This document shows, in pieces, positions 1 through 6,716 of a DNA stretch of 28,479 nt. Position 1 is the first letter of the stretch. Every line of letters begins with the position of its first letter. The translations under genes and the position numbers were made by a program. A model generated the notes under the pieces. The model made no database searches and had not been told where the DNA came from. It saw nothing but the letters and a program-made list of their open reading frames with translations. The stretch is from DAOUJW01 sp034421015 (lineage in GTDB: Bacteria > Chloroflexota > Dehalococcoidia > Lucifugimonadales > UBA2985), in contig DAOUKT010000018.1 of the NCBI GenBank assembly GCA_034421015.1, positions 1-28,479 on the forward strand, in the 5' to 3' direction.

Positions 1-7
1 TGTACTC

Positions 8-28
8 GTTCAGTACATATGAGACGGT
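8..28. repeat. Left terminal inverted repeat of the IS
   Basis: The core GTTCAG-ACAT-TGAGACGGT is repeated in inverted orientation at 1112-1133. The transposase stop codon lies inside this end (the gene ends at position 10), as is common in compact insertion sequences. Confidence 0.65.
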
Positions 29-996
29 TGAGGGGAGACCAGCACATCTGGGTGGCATTTTATAAGATACTCTGCCGGCGTGAGTCCGTCCAGAGAGTGA
101 TGTGGTCTGACAGTGTTGTAGACGCGCTCCCAGTCGAGAAGGGCCTGGTTTAAGGGTGCCATGTCCAACTCTCCGTCATAGAGTTCATAGAACTCCTCAG
201 TGTGGGTTCTCTGAGCCCGCTCTACGTGTCCGTTGAGTTTGGGGGAGCGGGGAGGAAGCACAAAGAGCCTGATCCCCCTCTCCTGGCAGGCGGACTCGAA
301 GTGAGACTGGAACTCCGAGCCTCCGTCCACCTGTACGGCCTTCAGTGGAAAGGGGAGGCGTCTCTGTACGGAGTCCAGGAACTGGGCTGCCAGCGCTGAG
401 GTGGCTCTTGTGTGCACCTGAATAACGTCCCAACGGGAGACCACGTCCCTGGCCGTGAAGTGCTTGAGCACCACACCGGGCAGTGGGCGGATGTCCAGGG
501 TGTCCACCTGCACGATATCGCCGGGTCCCTTGGCCTGGTACTCCTTGGGCTTTCTCACTCCATATGGACGGGGCCTTACCCTCCTGCGAGCTGATACTCC
601 TGTCCGTGGCGGCTCTCTCAGGACACCCCTACTCTTCAGTACACCAAGGATGCGCCCAACGGTGGAGACCGATATCTGCCAGCCCTCACGGGCAAGGATA
701 AGCTGCAGCTTATCCTTGCCCCACCTGGGATATCGCTCCCTGAGTTCCAGAACTGCCTGAGCCATCTCGGGACTCCAAGCCGGTGTACGGCGCCTCCTGG
801 GCATCCGGCTCCTGTACTCCAGCCCCAAAGGACCATGAGTTTTAAGCCGGGACATCCACCTGTACAACGTAGCTCTGGACACCCCTATCGCCAGACTTGC
901 CTCCTCGGCCGAAAGCCCCTGACCTCGCAGGGCTTGCCAACAACTTACGTATCGCCAGTGTTCCTTCGCCTTGTCACTCAGCTTACTCTCAGCCAT
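10..996 (-). CDS. IS481-family transposase (DDE integrase core)
   Basis: The protein is 328 residues from the ATG at 996. A longer reading from 1041 would add 15 residues running back through a TATAAT-like sequence and was not chosen. The N-terminal ~50 residues form a helix-turn-helix (LSAEEASLAIGVSRATLYRW) and are followed by a second basic helical region. The C-terminal half is an rve-type integrase core. The probable catalytic triad is D165 (in QVDTLD), D224 (in VDGGSEF) and E259 (in NGHVERAQ), with the D-34-E spacing expected of this group. The tail carries the usual YNTVRPHHSLDGLTPAEYL signature. It would cut and rejoin the ends of its own element. The gene is full length with no frameshift, and no accessory gene is present. 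Confidence 0.92.
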   Translation of the reverse strand: MAESKLSDKAKEHWRYVSCWQALRGQGLSAEEASLAIGVSRATLYRWMSRLKTHGPLGLEYRSRMPRRRRTPAWSPEMAQAVLELRERYPRWGKDKLQLILAREGWQISVSTVGRILGVLKSRGVLREPPRTGVSARRRVRPRPYGVRKPKEYQAKGPGDIVQVDTLDIRPLPGVVLKHFTARDVVSRWDVIQVHTRATSALAAQFLDSVQRRLPFPLKAVQVDGGSEFQSHFESACQERGIRLFVLPPRSPKLNGHVERAQRTHTEEFYELYDGELDMAPLNQALLDWERVYNTVRPHHSLDGLTPAEYLIKCHPDVLVSPQPSHMY

Positions 997-1111
997 CCCC
1001 GATACGCGGTATAATGAACCGGGTAGACCAGATACCCGCATGAGAGGGGCCCTCCTAATGGTTTGTTCTCACCCAGAAGGATGGGCCCTTCTTCTATCTT
1101 CCTCCAACGCT

Positions 1112-1133
1112 ACCGTCTCACATGTTTCTGAAC
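1112..1133. repeat. Right terminal inverted repeat of the IS
   Basis: This is the inverted partner of 8-28, with matching blocks CTGAAC, ATGT and CCGTCTCA. The probable outer tip is at 1140. The ~115 bp between the transposase start and this end hold no gene. Confidence 0.65.
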
Positions 1134-1247
1134 TTATTCAGGAACGCGGTAGAGCCTGGGACGCGTGGCGTTTTACGACGGCGCAGCGTGGGGTATACTT
1201 AGGGACACTCTGAGTATGTTAGAAACAGAACCATCCCGCCTAATGAC

Positions 1248-1344
1248 GCCTTCGCAGCCATTCCTGCGTAGGCAGACCTTTGCGTAACTATGGGGTACCT
1301 TGGAGGCAATACGTTTATCGTCATTCTCGCGAAAGCGGGAATCT
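1248..1344. repeat. ~97-bp dispersed repeat, copy A
   Basis: This stretch aligns end to end with 2049-2145 in the same orientation. Shared blocks are ccattcctgcg, ggaggc-atacgtttatcg and tcattc...gcgggaatct. It ends in the hairpin ATTCTCGC-gaaa-GCGGGAAT. It contains no gene. Confidence 0.7.
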
Positions 1345-1485
1345 ATTTCCCTCTATATGAGGCCGATGGATTCCTGCTTCCGCAGGAATGGTCGGGAGGC
1401 GCGCACCGCAACTGAGGTTATTCAAAGGTCTCCGAAGGCAGGAATCCAGGAGGGATGGGGCGTGGACTCCCGCCTTCGCGGGAGT
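1323..1485. repeat. Cluster of three REP-like palindromes
   Basis: Three short hairpins occur in a row. They are ATTCTCGC/GCGGGAAT at 1323-1342 (loop gaaa), ATTCCTGC/GCAGGAAT at 1370-1389 (loop ttcc) and ACTCCCGC/GCGGGAGT at 1466-1485 (loop cttc). Between the second and third is the block gaggttattcaaaggtctc (1413-1432), which recurs inverted near 28368. Together with copy A, this explains the stretch between the insertion sequence and the VOC gene. Confidence 0.7.
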
Positions 1486-1556
1486 GGATTGGGCTTGTTG
1501 AGACCTTTCGCAGGTCTCGTTGGAGACAAAATCGCACACTACACAGGGAGGCGCAG

Positions 1557-1976
1557 ATGACGCTCAGCATTTATCTCCATTTCAATGGAAACTGCCGCGA
1601 GGTGTTCGAGTTCTACAGGTCCGTGTTTGGCGGGGAGTTCGCCATACTGGAGACCTTCAGGAACGGCCCGGGCGACATGCCCATTCCAGAGGAGGAGCTG
1701 GACAGCGTCATGCACGTGTCCTATCCCATAGGTTCCAGCGTCCTCATGGGCAGCGACGTCCCGTCGATCTTCGGCGACCCGCCGGTTGCGGGCAACAACT
1801 TCTCCATCTCCCTGTCAACTCAGAGCAAGGAGGAGACGGACGAGCTGTTCGCCAAGATCTCCGAGGGCGGCACGGTCACAATGGAGCTGCAGGACATGTT
1901 CTGGGGGGCCTACTTCGGCGCGTGCTTTGACAAGTTCGGCATCGGCTGGCAGCTCAACTTCCAGCAGGGGGAGTAG
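1557..1976 (+). CDS. VOC-superfamily protein, PhnB-like
   Basis: The protein is 139 residues from the ATG at 1557, which follows the ribosome-binding site gggagg at 1547-1552. Upstream in-frame codons belong to the repeat and are not part of the gene. The start (LSIYLHFNGNCREVFEFYRSVFGGE) and the C-terminal MFWGAYFGACFDKFGIGWQLNF are typical of the PhnB/glyoxalase-bleomycin-resistance group, which has two beta-alpha-beta-beta-beta modules. Family members bind small substrates, sometimes through a metal, but the E. coli PhnB role is unsettled, so no substrate is assigned. The gene stands alone between two direct copies of a dispersed repeat. Confidence 0.85.
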   Translation: MTLSIYLHFNGNCREVFEFYRSVFGGEFAILETFRNGPGDMPIPEEELDSVMHVSYPIGSSVLMGSDVPSIFGDPPVAGNNFSISLSTQSKEETDELFAKISEGGTVTMELQDMFWGAYFGACFDKFGIGWQLNFQQGE

Positions 1977-1997
1977 CGGGAAAGGGCTCTCCGCTAC
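1973..1997 (+). terminator. Weak hairpin after the VOC gene
   Basis: GTAGCGG (1973-1979) pairs with CCGCTAC (1991-1997) across an 11-nt loop and overlaps the stop codon. No T-run follows, so termination is uncertain. Confidence 0.3.
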
Positions 1998-2048
1998 CCA
2001 CCAAAGGCAGCCCTCCGAATTACACATCCTCATCTTCCCTAAAGAGAA

Positions 2049-2195
2049 GCTTCGCCGCCATTCCTGCGCAAGGAGATCCTTGGGTAGCTGCGTTGGCATC
2101 TCGGAGGCCATACGTTTATCGTCATTCCTGTTTTCGCGGGAATCTAAAGTCGTCTATTCGGACGCTCTAGACCCCTGCTTTCGCAGGGGTGACGA
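2049..2195. repeat. Dispersed repeat copy B plus 75-bp two-hairpin unit
   Basis: 2049-2145 is the direct partner of 1248-1344. The last 75 bases (2121-2195) are a unit with an outer hairpin at each end, gtcattcc..gcgggaatc and cccctgctttcgcagggg. That unit recurs inverted at 28405-28479 with the same length and about 66 of 75 matching bases. The mismatches cluster in the first hairpin, where tttt replaces the loop and part of the stem. Confidence 0.75.
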
Positions 2196-2263
2196 AGAGA
2201 GAACACCCCAATGGCTGTTCCGCAAAGACCTCCCCTATCATGCGAGGGCCGGAGGCGCCGTTG

Positions 2264-2292
2264 TTGCCGTTGGCGCGATGTCTCCATATAAT
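2264..2292 (+). promoter_or_regulatory. Probable sigma70-type promoter of the liv genes
   Basis: TTGCCG (2264-2269) and TATAAT (2287-2292) are separated by 17 bases, about 65 bases before the livG start. The spacing and perfect -10 support it; the -35 matches 4 of 6. Confidence 0.55.
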
Positions 2293-2357
2293 AGCGCGAG
2301 GCAATCGCCTTCAAGCGGCAGCTACGCCACCCGGAAACCCGGCGCGCCGGAGGCATC

Positions 2358-3146
2358 TTGAGAGCTACAGACCCAATCCTAGAGACCCGGGAACTGGTCA
2401 AGGACTTCGGCGGCCTCCGAGCCGTAGACCACTGCACCCTCCAGATTATGCCCGGCAACATCACCGGGCTCATCGGCCCCAACGGAGCGGGCAAGACCAC
2501 CCTGTTCAACCTCCTCTCAGGCGCAATCTCCCCCACCAGCGGCCAGATCCTCTTCCAGGGCAGGCGCATCGACGGGATGACCATGCACGAGACCTTCGGC
2601 ATGGGGCTGATGCGCACCTTCCAGATACCCCGCGAGATGAAGCGTATGACGGTGCTGGAGAACCTCATGCTGGTGCCGGCGCCCCAGCTGGGAGAGTCCG
2701 TGTGGTCGTCCTGGCTCATGCCCTGGCGAGTGGCCCGGCAGGAGCGCCGCATCGAGTCCCAGGCGCTGGAGGTGCTGGAACTCCTCAGCCTCTCCCACCT
2801 GGCCAACGAGTACGCCGGCAACCTGTCAGGCGGCCAGAAGAAGCTGTTGGAGCTGGCCCGCACTCTCATGGCCGAACCAAGGGTTGTGCTCCTGGACGAG
2901 CCGGGCGCGGGGGTCAATCGCACCCTGCTTAGAAGCATCTCCGCCAACATCCTTGAGGCCAGCGTGGAGCGCAACATCACCTTCGTAATCATCGAGCACG
3001 ACATGAGGTTCATCATGACCATGTGCGACCCCATCATCGTCATGGCCAACGGGGCGGTTATCGCCCAGGGCACCCCGCACCAGGTGCAGCAGGACCCGGA
3101 GGTCCTTGAAGCCTATCTGGGAGGGACGGCCGGTGGCATTGCTTGA
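2358..3146 (+). CDS. livG: Branched-chain amino acid-type ABC transporter ATP-binding protein LivG
   Basis: The protein is 262 residues from a TTG start at 2358, placed after the ribosome-binding site cggagg at 2348-2353. The order of motifs is Walker A GPNGAGKT (40-47), the Q-loop in MRTFQIPREM, the signature LSGGQKK (156-162), Walker B VVLLDEPGAGV (177-187) and the switch histidine in IIEHDM. The MKRMTVLENLML segment and the C-terminal tail (QGTPHQVQQDPEVLEAYLG) are characteristic of LivG/BCA_ABC_TP_C proteins. It would energise import by the LivHM channel as a heterodimer with LivF. Its 3' end overlaps livF by 14 bases. The real substrate of such systems may be an amino acid, amide or urea and is not set by the ATPase. 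Confidence 0.93.
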   Translation: MRATDPILETRELVKDFGGLRAVDHCTLQIMPGNITGLIGPNGAGKTTLFNLLSGAISPTSGQILFQGRRIDGMTMHETFGMGLMRTFQIPREMKRMTVLENLMLVPAPQLGESVWSSWLMPWRVARQERRIESQALEVLELLSLSHLANEYAGNLSGGQKKLLELARTLMAEPRVVLLDEPGAGVNRTLLRSISANILEASVERNITFVIIEHDMRFIMTMCDPIIVMANGAVIAQGTPHQVQQDPEVLEAYLGGTAGGIA

Positions 3147-3837
3147 GGCGTCCGATATTGTGGCGGGGTACGGGCAGACGGAGATTCTGCACGGCGTATC
3201 CGTAACGGTGGATGCCGGAGAGATGGTCACAATCATCGGGCCAAACGGCTGCGGCAAGTCCACCCTGATGAAGGCCATTGTGGGACTGGTGCGGGCATGG
3301 TCGGGAAGCGTGAAGTTCCAAGGCGTCGAAATATCCTCCTACCCACCGGAGCGGATTGTGCGGACTCGACTGTGCTACGTCCCCCAGTCCAGCAACGTGT
3401 TCCCGACCCTGAGCATCCGCGAGAACCTGGAGATGGGCGCGTTCACCAGAAGTGACGACTACCGGGGCCGCATTGATGAGATGTTTGAGCTGTTCCCGGA
3501 CCTGGCGCGGGAATCGGGGCGCAAGGCCGGGACGCTGTCCGGCGGGCAGCGCCAGATGCTCGCGATTGCCCGGGCCATGATGATCGACCCCGTACTCCTG
3601 CTCCTGGATGAGCCCTCCGCCGGATTGTCCCCGGCCATGATGGGCACGGTCTTCCAGCGCATAAAGGAGGTCAATCAGACCGGAGTCGCAATGCTGCTGG
3701 TTGAGCAGAACGCCCGGGACGCCCTCCAGATGTCTAACAGGGGGTACATCCTGGTGGCGGGCGAGAACCGGCTGGAGGATACCGGCCGGGACCTCCTCAG
3801 CAACCCGGAGGTTGCCCAGCTGTACCTGGGAGGATGA
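3133..3837 (+). CDS. livF: Branched-chain amino acid-type ABC transporter ATP-binding protein LivF
   Basis: The protein is 234 residues from the GTG at 3133, which has the ribosome-binding site gggaggga at 3119-3126. A TTG at 3106 would add nine residues inside livG and is less likely. Motifs are Walker A GPNGCGKS (36-43), signature LSGGQRQM, Walker B LLLLDEPSAG, the switch histidine position replaced by VEQN (as is usual in LivF), and the C-terminal NPEVAQLYLGG. The stretch RTRLCYVPQSSNVFPTLSIRENLEMG is a LivF hallmark. It partners LivG. The 244 bases between this gene and livH are unusually long for this operon and are filled with repeat hairpins. Confidence 0.93.
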   Translation: MALLEASDIVAGYGQTEILHGVSVTVDAGEMVTIIGPNGCGKSTLMKAIVGLVRAWSGSVKFQGVEISSYPPERIVRTRLCYVPQSSNVFPTLSIRENLEMGAFTRSDDYRGRIDEMFELFPDLARESGRKAGTLSGGQRQMLAIARAMMIDPVLLLLDEPSAGLSPAMMGTVFQRIKEVNQTGVAMLLVEQNARDALQMSNRGYILVAGENRLEDTGRDLLSNPEVAQLYLGG

Positions 3838-3934
3838 GCAGTTCCCTCACAATCACCAGGGCCTTGTGAGGCCACATAAATAAGGACAATGAAAATAGAG
3901 GAGCGCCGGGCCCAAACCACTCCCGCACAGCCTG

Positions 3935-4015
3935 CCCCGTACACCGATACGGGGGCGGGAGTCCACATCCCACCTCTCCTGGATTCCTGCCCCCGCATCA
4001 AGTGCGGGGCAGGCT
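3935..4015. repeat. Two palindromic repeat units inside the liv operon
   Basis: Hairpin CCCCGTA-caccga-TACGGGG lies at 3935-3954 and CCCCGCA-tcaag-TGCGGGG at 3991-4009. A 25-base block starting at 3991 is repeated exactly at 14157-14181. The insertion separates livF from livH. Confidence 0.7.
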
Positions 4016-4069
4016 TCGCAGGGATGGTCAGAGCGAGGCGGCAGCCCTCAAAACGTCTGTTTTCATAGT

Positions 4070-4075
4070 TATGAT
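4070..4075 (+). promoter_or_regulatory. Possible -10 box for a leaderless livH transcript
   Basis: TATGAT ends six bases before the livH ATG at 4082, and no ribosome-binding site is visible (the upstream sequence is ttttcatagttatgatttag). If used, transcription would begin at about the start codon. No convincing -35 is seen. Confidence 0.35.
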
Positions 4076-4081
4076 TTAGAC

Positions 4082-5104
4082 ATGACAACTCTGCAGAGCG
4101 CCGCAAAGAGGATAGGGATCGCGTGGACGCCCATGTACACGGCGGTTGCCGTAATGGTCGCGGCGCTTGTTATCGGACTTCTGCCGGGGGTCAAGATGTC
4201 CCTGGTGGTAAACGGCATCTTCCTTGGGGCCATCATCGCGCTGGGGGCCATCGGCCTGACCCTCATCTTCGGCATACTGAACTTCGCCAACGTGGCCCAC
4301 GGCGACTACATGACCATCGGCGCGTACGCTGCGCTGTTCATCGTGGGCAGCCTTCTGCCGCAGGTCGGCATAGAGGGCAAAGGCCTTGGCCCCTTCACAT
4401 TCGGCTATCCCTTGCTCATAGCCCTGCCCTTGGCCGTGGCCGTAGTCGCCCTGCTGGCTGTGGCCCTGGACATAGCCATCTACCGCCGTCTCCGGGAGCG
4501 CGGGGTCAACAACGTGGTGCTGGCAATGGCCTCCCTGGGCCTTGCCATTGCACTGCGGGGGCTGGTGCAGATGATATGGAGCGGCGACGTTCAGCGCCTC
4601 CCCAGGGAGACCCGGAAGTTCTACCAGTGGCCCATGGACGTTCGAGTGCCGCCGGATGCCATCTTCATCATGATTGTTACCATCATCCTGGTGGTGGCCG
4701 TCTACCTGGTCCTCACCCGCACCAGGATGGGCAAGGCGATGAGAGCCACCGCGGACAATCCGAATCTGGCCCTCGTCAGCGGCATCGACACCAGGCGCGT
4801 CATCTGGTCGACGTGGATAATGGGCGCGGCGCTGGCGGCAACGGCAGGCATACTCCTTGCTGTGTTCCAGGCGCAGCTGCTGCCCGTGATGGGCTGGAGG
4901 TTCCTCATACCTCTGTTCGCCGCGGTGATTCTGGGAGGTATAGGCAACCCCTACGGCGCGCTGGTGGGCGCATTCATTATAGGCGTCACCTCCGAGGTTT
5001 CCACCCAGTGGATCAACCCCAGCTACAAGCCCGCGGTGGCATTCGCGATCATGATCGCGGTGCTGCTGGTGAGGCCCAGGGGCATATTCGGAGGCGGCAG
5101 GTGA
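4082..5104 (+). CDS. livH: Branched-chain amino acid-type ABC transporter permease LivH
   Basis: The protein is 340 residues, somewhat longer than typical LivH (about 290-310) because of an extra N-terminal hydrophobic segment (~residues 18-40). About eight or nine membrane segments can be read. Family signatures are LVVNGIFLGAIIALGAIGLTLIFGILNFANVAHGDYMTIGAY near the start, the cytoplasmic loop around TRTRMGKAMRATADNPNLALVSGID that contacts the ATPases, and a C-terminal VRPRGIFGGG. It forms half of the membrane channel with LivM. No ribosome-binding site precedes the ATG. It may be read from its own leaderless promoter as well as from the livG promoter. Confidence 0.92.
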   Translation: MTTLQSAAKRIGIAWTPMYTAVAVMVAALVIGLLPGVKMSLVVNGIFLGAIIALGAIGLTLIFGILNFANVAHGDYMTIGAYAALFIVGSLLPQVGIEGKGLGPFTFGYPLLIALPLAVAVVALLAVALDIAIYRRLRERGVNNVVLAMASLGLAIALRGLVQMIWSGDVQRLPRETRKFYQWPMDVRVPPDAIFIMIVTIILVVAVYLVLTRTRMGKAMRATADNPNLALVSGIDTRRVIWSTWIMGAALAATAGILLAVFQAQLLPVMGWRFLIPLFAAVILGGIGNPYGALVGAFIIGVTSEVSTQWINPSYKPAVAFAIMIAVLLVRPRGIFGGGR

Positions 5105-5129
5105 GCATCTCTGTCGAAAGGCGCGGGAC

Positions 5130-6122
5130 ATGGACATAGCGGGCATAGCCGACTACACAGTGGGCTTCATGATTATGGCGGGTATCTACGCCGTCTTCAG
5201 CCTGGGGCTCAACGTCCACTGGGGCTTCACCGGCCTGTTCAACATCGGCATAGCCGGTTTCTTCGCGCTGGGCGCGTACACGGCCGCGCTCCTGACGACC
5301 CAGCCGCCTGACCCGACCCTCTTCGAGGACCACGTATTCGGTGGAAACTGGGCGGAGGTCCCGTTCCTGGACCTGGGCATCGACCTGTGGTTCTTCCTGG
5401 GACTCGGCGGGGCCGCGGCGGTGTGCGGGGTCATCGCCCTCGTGATCGGCTATATCACCCTGCGCCTCCAGGACGACTACCTTGCGATATCCACCCTGGG
5501 CATTGCAGAGGCGGTACGCCTCTTCTTCCTCAACGAGAAGTGGGCGGCCAACGGCTCCAAGGGGCTATACAACATCCCCAGGTTCCTGGGCGACCTGGTC
5601 TCCCCGGAGAACTACGACTACCTGTTCGTGGTCGTGGTGCTGGCAGTCCTTCTAGTCCTTTACCTGGCCGTGGAGAAGGTGGTCAAGTCGCCCTGGGGAC
5701 GGGTGCTGCGAGCCATAAGAGAGGACGAGGTGGCAGCCGAGGCCAGCGGCAAAAACGTGTTCAAGTTCAAGCTCCAGGCGTTCATCCTGGGAGCGGTGAT
5801 CATGGGCATCGGCGGGGCCCTCTTCGCCCACAACGTGCGATTCCTGGCGCCCCTCACCTTCGACCCGCTCCTGGCGACCTTCGTGATATGGGCCATGCTC
5901 ATGGTGGGCGGCTCCGGCAACAACAAGGGCGCAGTGCTGGGGGCCTTTGTCGTATGGGGCATCTGGTCGGGAACCCAGTTCCTGCCCGGCGTCTTCTCCG
6001 ATCCCAACGTCCGCTTCTTCATGATAGGCGTGTTGATAGTCGCCGTGATAATGGTACGTCCCGGCGGCATCCTGGGCGAGGAGCGGCGCATGGCAAGATC
6101 GCCCACGCCTGAGGAAGTGTGA
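5130..6122 (+). CDS. livM: Branched-chain amino acid-type ABC transporter permease LivM
   Basis: The protein is 330 residues starting 25 bases after livH. It has roughly eight hydrophobic segments. Typical LivM features are LGLNVHWGFTGLFNIGIAGFFALGAYTAALL near the N-terminus, the IALVIGYITLRLQDDYLAISTLGIAEAVRLFF segment, and the ATPase-contact loop SPWGRVLRAIREDEVAAEASGKNVFKFKLQAFILGA. The C-terminus IMVRPGGILGEER is also standard. A charged loop between segments (~residues 58-85) is longer than in E. coli LivM. It pairs with LivH. Confidence 0.93.
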   Translation: MDIAGIADYTVGFMIMAGIYAVFSLGLNVHWGFTGLFNIGIAGFFALGAYTAALLTTQPPDPTLFEDHVFGGNWAEVPFLDLGIDLWFFLGLGGAAAVCGVIALVIGYITLRLQDDYLAISTLGIAEAVRLFFLNEKWAANGSKGLYNIPRFLGDLVSPENYDYLFVVVVLAVLLVLYLAVEKVVKSPWGRVLRAIREDEVAAEASGKNVFKFKLQAFILGAVIMGIGGALFAHNVRFLAPLTFDPLLATFVIWAMLMVGGSGNNKGAVLGAFVVWGIWSGTQFLPGVFSDPNVRFFMIGVLIVAVIMVRPGGILGEERRMARSPTPEEV

Positions 6123-6135
6123 GGAAGGCCCGCCA

Positions 6136-6336
6136 ATGACAGACATTGAGACTATCCAGCAGGCTATTCTTAGCCTCTCCAAAGAAGACTACAATCAGCT
6201 TAGACGATGGCTGAGCGAATTGGACTGGGAAGAGTGGGACAAGCAGATAGAAGATGATTCGGCCAGCGGCAGACTGGACTCTCTGATCTCCGAGGCGGCG
6301 GAAGCCCAACGGCGAGGCTCTCTGAGACCGCTCTAG
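6136..6336 (+). CDS. Small antitoxin-like protein
   Basis: The protein is 66 residues, acidic and predicted helical: IETIQQAILSLSKEDYNQLRRWL followed by a charged DWEEWDKQIEDD stretch. This layout is common among small antitoxins encoded immediately before RelE/ParE/HigB-like toxins, and such a toxin frame does follow. It starts 13 bases after the livM stop behind gaggaagg, so it is read as the last part of the liv operon; no separate promoter is visible. Its TAG stop overlaps the GTG of the toxin by one base, as in tightly coupled pairs. The antitoxin role is inferred from context and character; no DNA-binding fold is evident. Confidence 0.65.
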   Translation: MTDIETIQQAILSLSKEDYNQLRRWLSELDWEEWDKQIEDDSASGRLDSLISEAAEAQRRGSLRPL

Positions 6337-6591
6337 TGCACCGCACCAACCCCTAGCTTCTGGTCCCGTTTTGACCAACTGCCAGAGCGCATCCAAAGGA
6401 CTGCGCGACAGAGCTTCGACCTTCTGAAGGAGAACCCCAGACATCCTTCTCTCAGATTCAGAAGGGTCGGCAGGTTCTGGTCTGTGAGAGTCGGGCTTTC
6501 ATATCGAGCCCTTGCAATTGAGGACGGGGAAGACTTCATCTGGGTGTGGATAGGCAGTCACGCGGACTACGACAGGCTACTTCGCAGGTAG
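6336..6591 (+). pseudogene. RelE/ParE/HigB-like toxin with a frame break at its 5' end
   Basis: Starting at GTG 6336, the reading is V-H-R-T-N-P and then TAG (6354-6356). Moving one base forward at CCC-TAG-C restores a long frame: SFWSRFDQLPERIQRTARQ, then HPSLRFRRVGRFWSVRVGLSYRALA, EDFIWVWIGSH and YDRLL, ending at 6589-6591. The joined product, about 84 residues, looks like a complete small toxin of the RelE/ParE superfamily, probably a ribosome-dependent mRNA nuclease, and VHRTNP-SFW is how relatives begin. No usable start codon exists in the second frame upstream of the conserved start. Either a single inserted T inactivated the gene, or the site is recoded. The rest of the frame is free of damage, which is notable for a dead toxin. 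Confidence 0.7.
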
Positions 6592-6628
6592 ACAAACCTC
6601 CTCTATCTCAGCCATGATCCAAAATGCT

Positions 6629-6664
6629 GAGGCGGGGCAACCCTGGTCAGGGTTGCCCCGCCTC
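6629..6664. terminator. Bidirectional hairpin terminator between liv genes and livK
   Basis: A perfect 16-bp stem (6629-6644 with 6649-6664, GAGGCGGGGCAACCCT and its complement) closes on a GGTC loop. It lies between the rightward toxin stop and the leftward livK stop. On the minus strand it is followed by a short T-run (gcattttgg) and on the plus strand by actcttgttcc. Confidence 0.8.
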
Positions 6665-6716
6665 ACTCTTGTTCCCTATGCGCCGGATGGATTCCGGCTC
6701 TTCCGCCGCGAGTGGG

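Larger units (their letters stand above)
1..1140 (-). mobile_element. IS481-like insertion sequence
   Basis: A single transposase gene on the minus strand lies between imperfect inverted ends. The left end (8-28) reads GTTCAGTACATATGAGACGG. The right end (1112-1133), read inward, gives GTTCAGAAACATGTGAGACG, so the two match apart from about three changes including one extra base. Outside this core both ends continue to a TG (positions 1-2 and 1139-1140), which suggests the element is about 1140 bp and that the window starts at or near its left tip. The target duplication cannot be checked because the left flank is missing. The transposase reading frame is intact, so the copy may still be active. 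Confidence 0.75.

Noticed and set aside
1..17. TGTACT...AGTACA at the window start as an operator like that of livK
   Set aside because: It lies in the insertion-sequence end and is explained by the terminal repeat; the resemblance to the livK palindrome is probably chance.
1300..1560. 86-codon frames on both strands before the VOC gene
   Set aside because: They are translations of the REP-like palindromes (SRKRESISL, PAKAGVH), which is why both strands look open.
2144..3073. 309-codon minus-strand frame opposite livG
   Set aside because: Shadow of livG that runs into the adjacent repeat; the plus strand has all ABC motifs.
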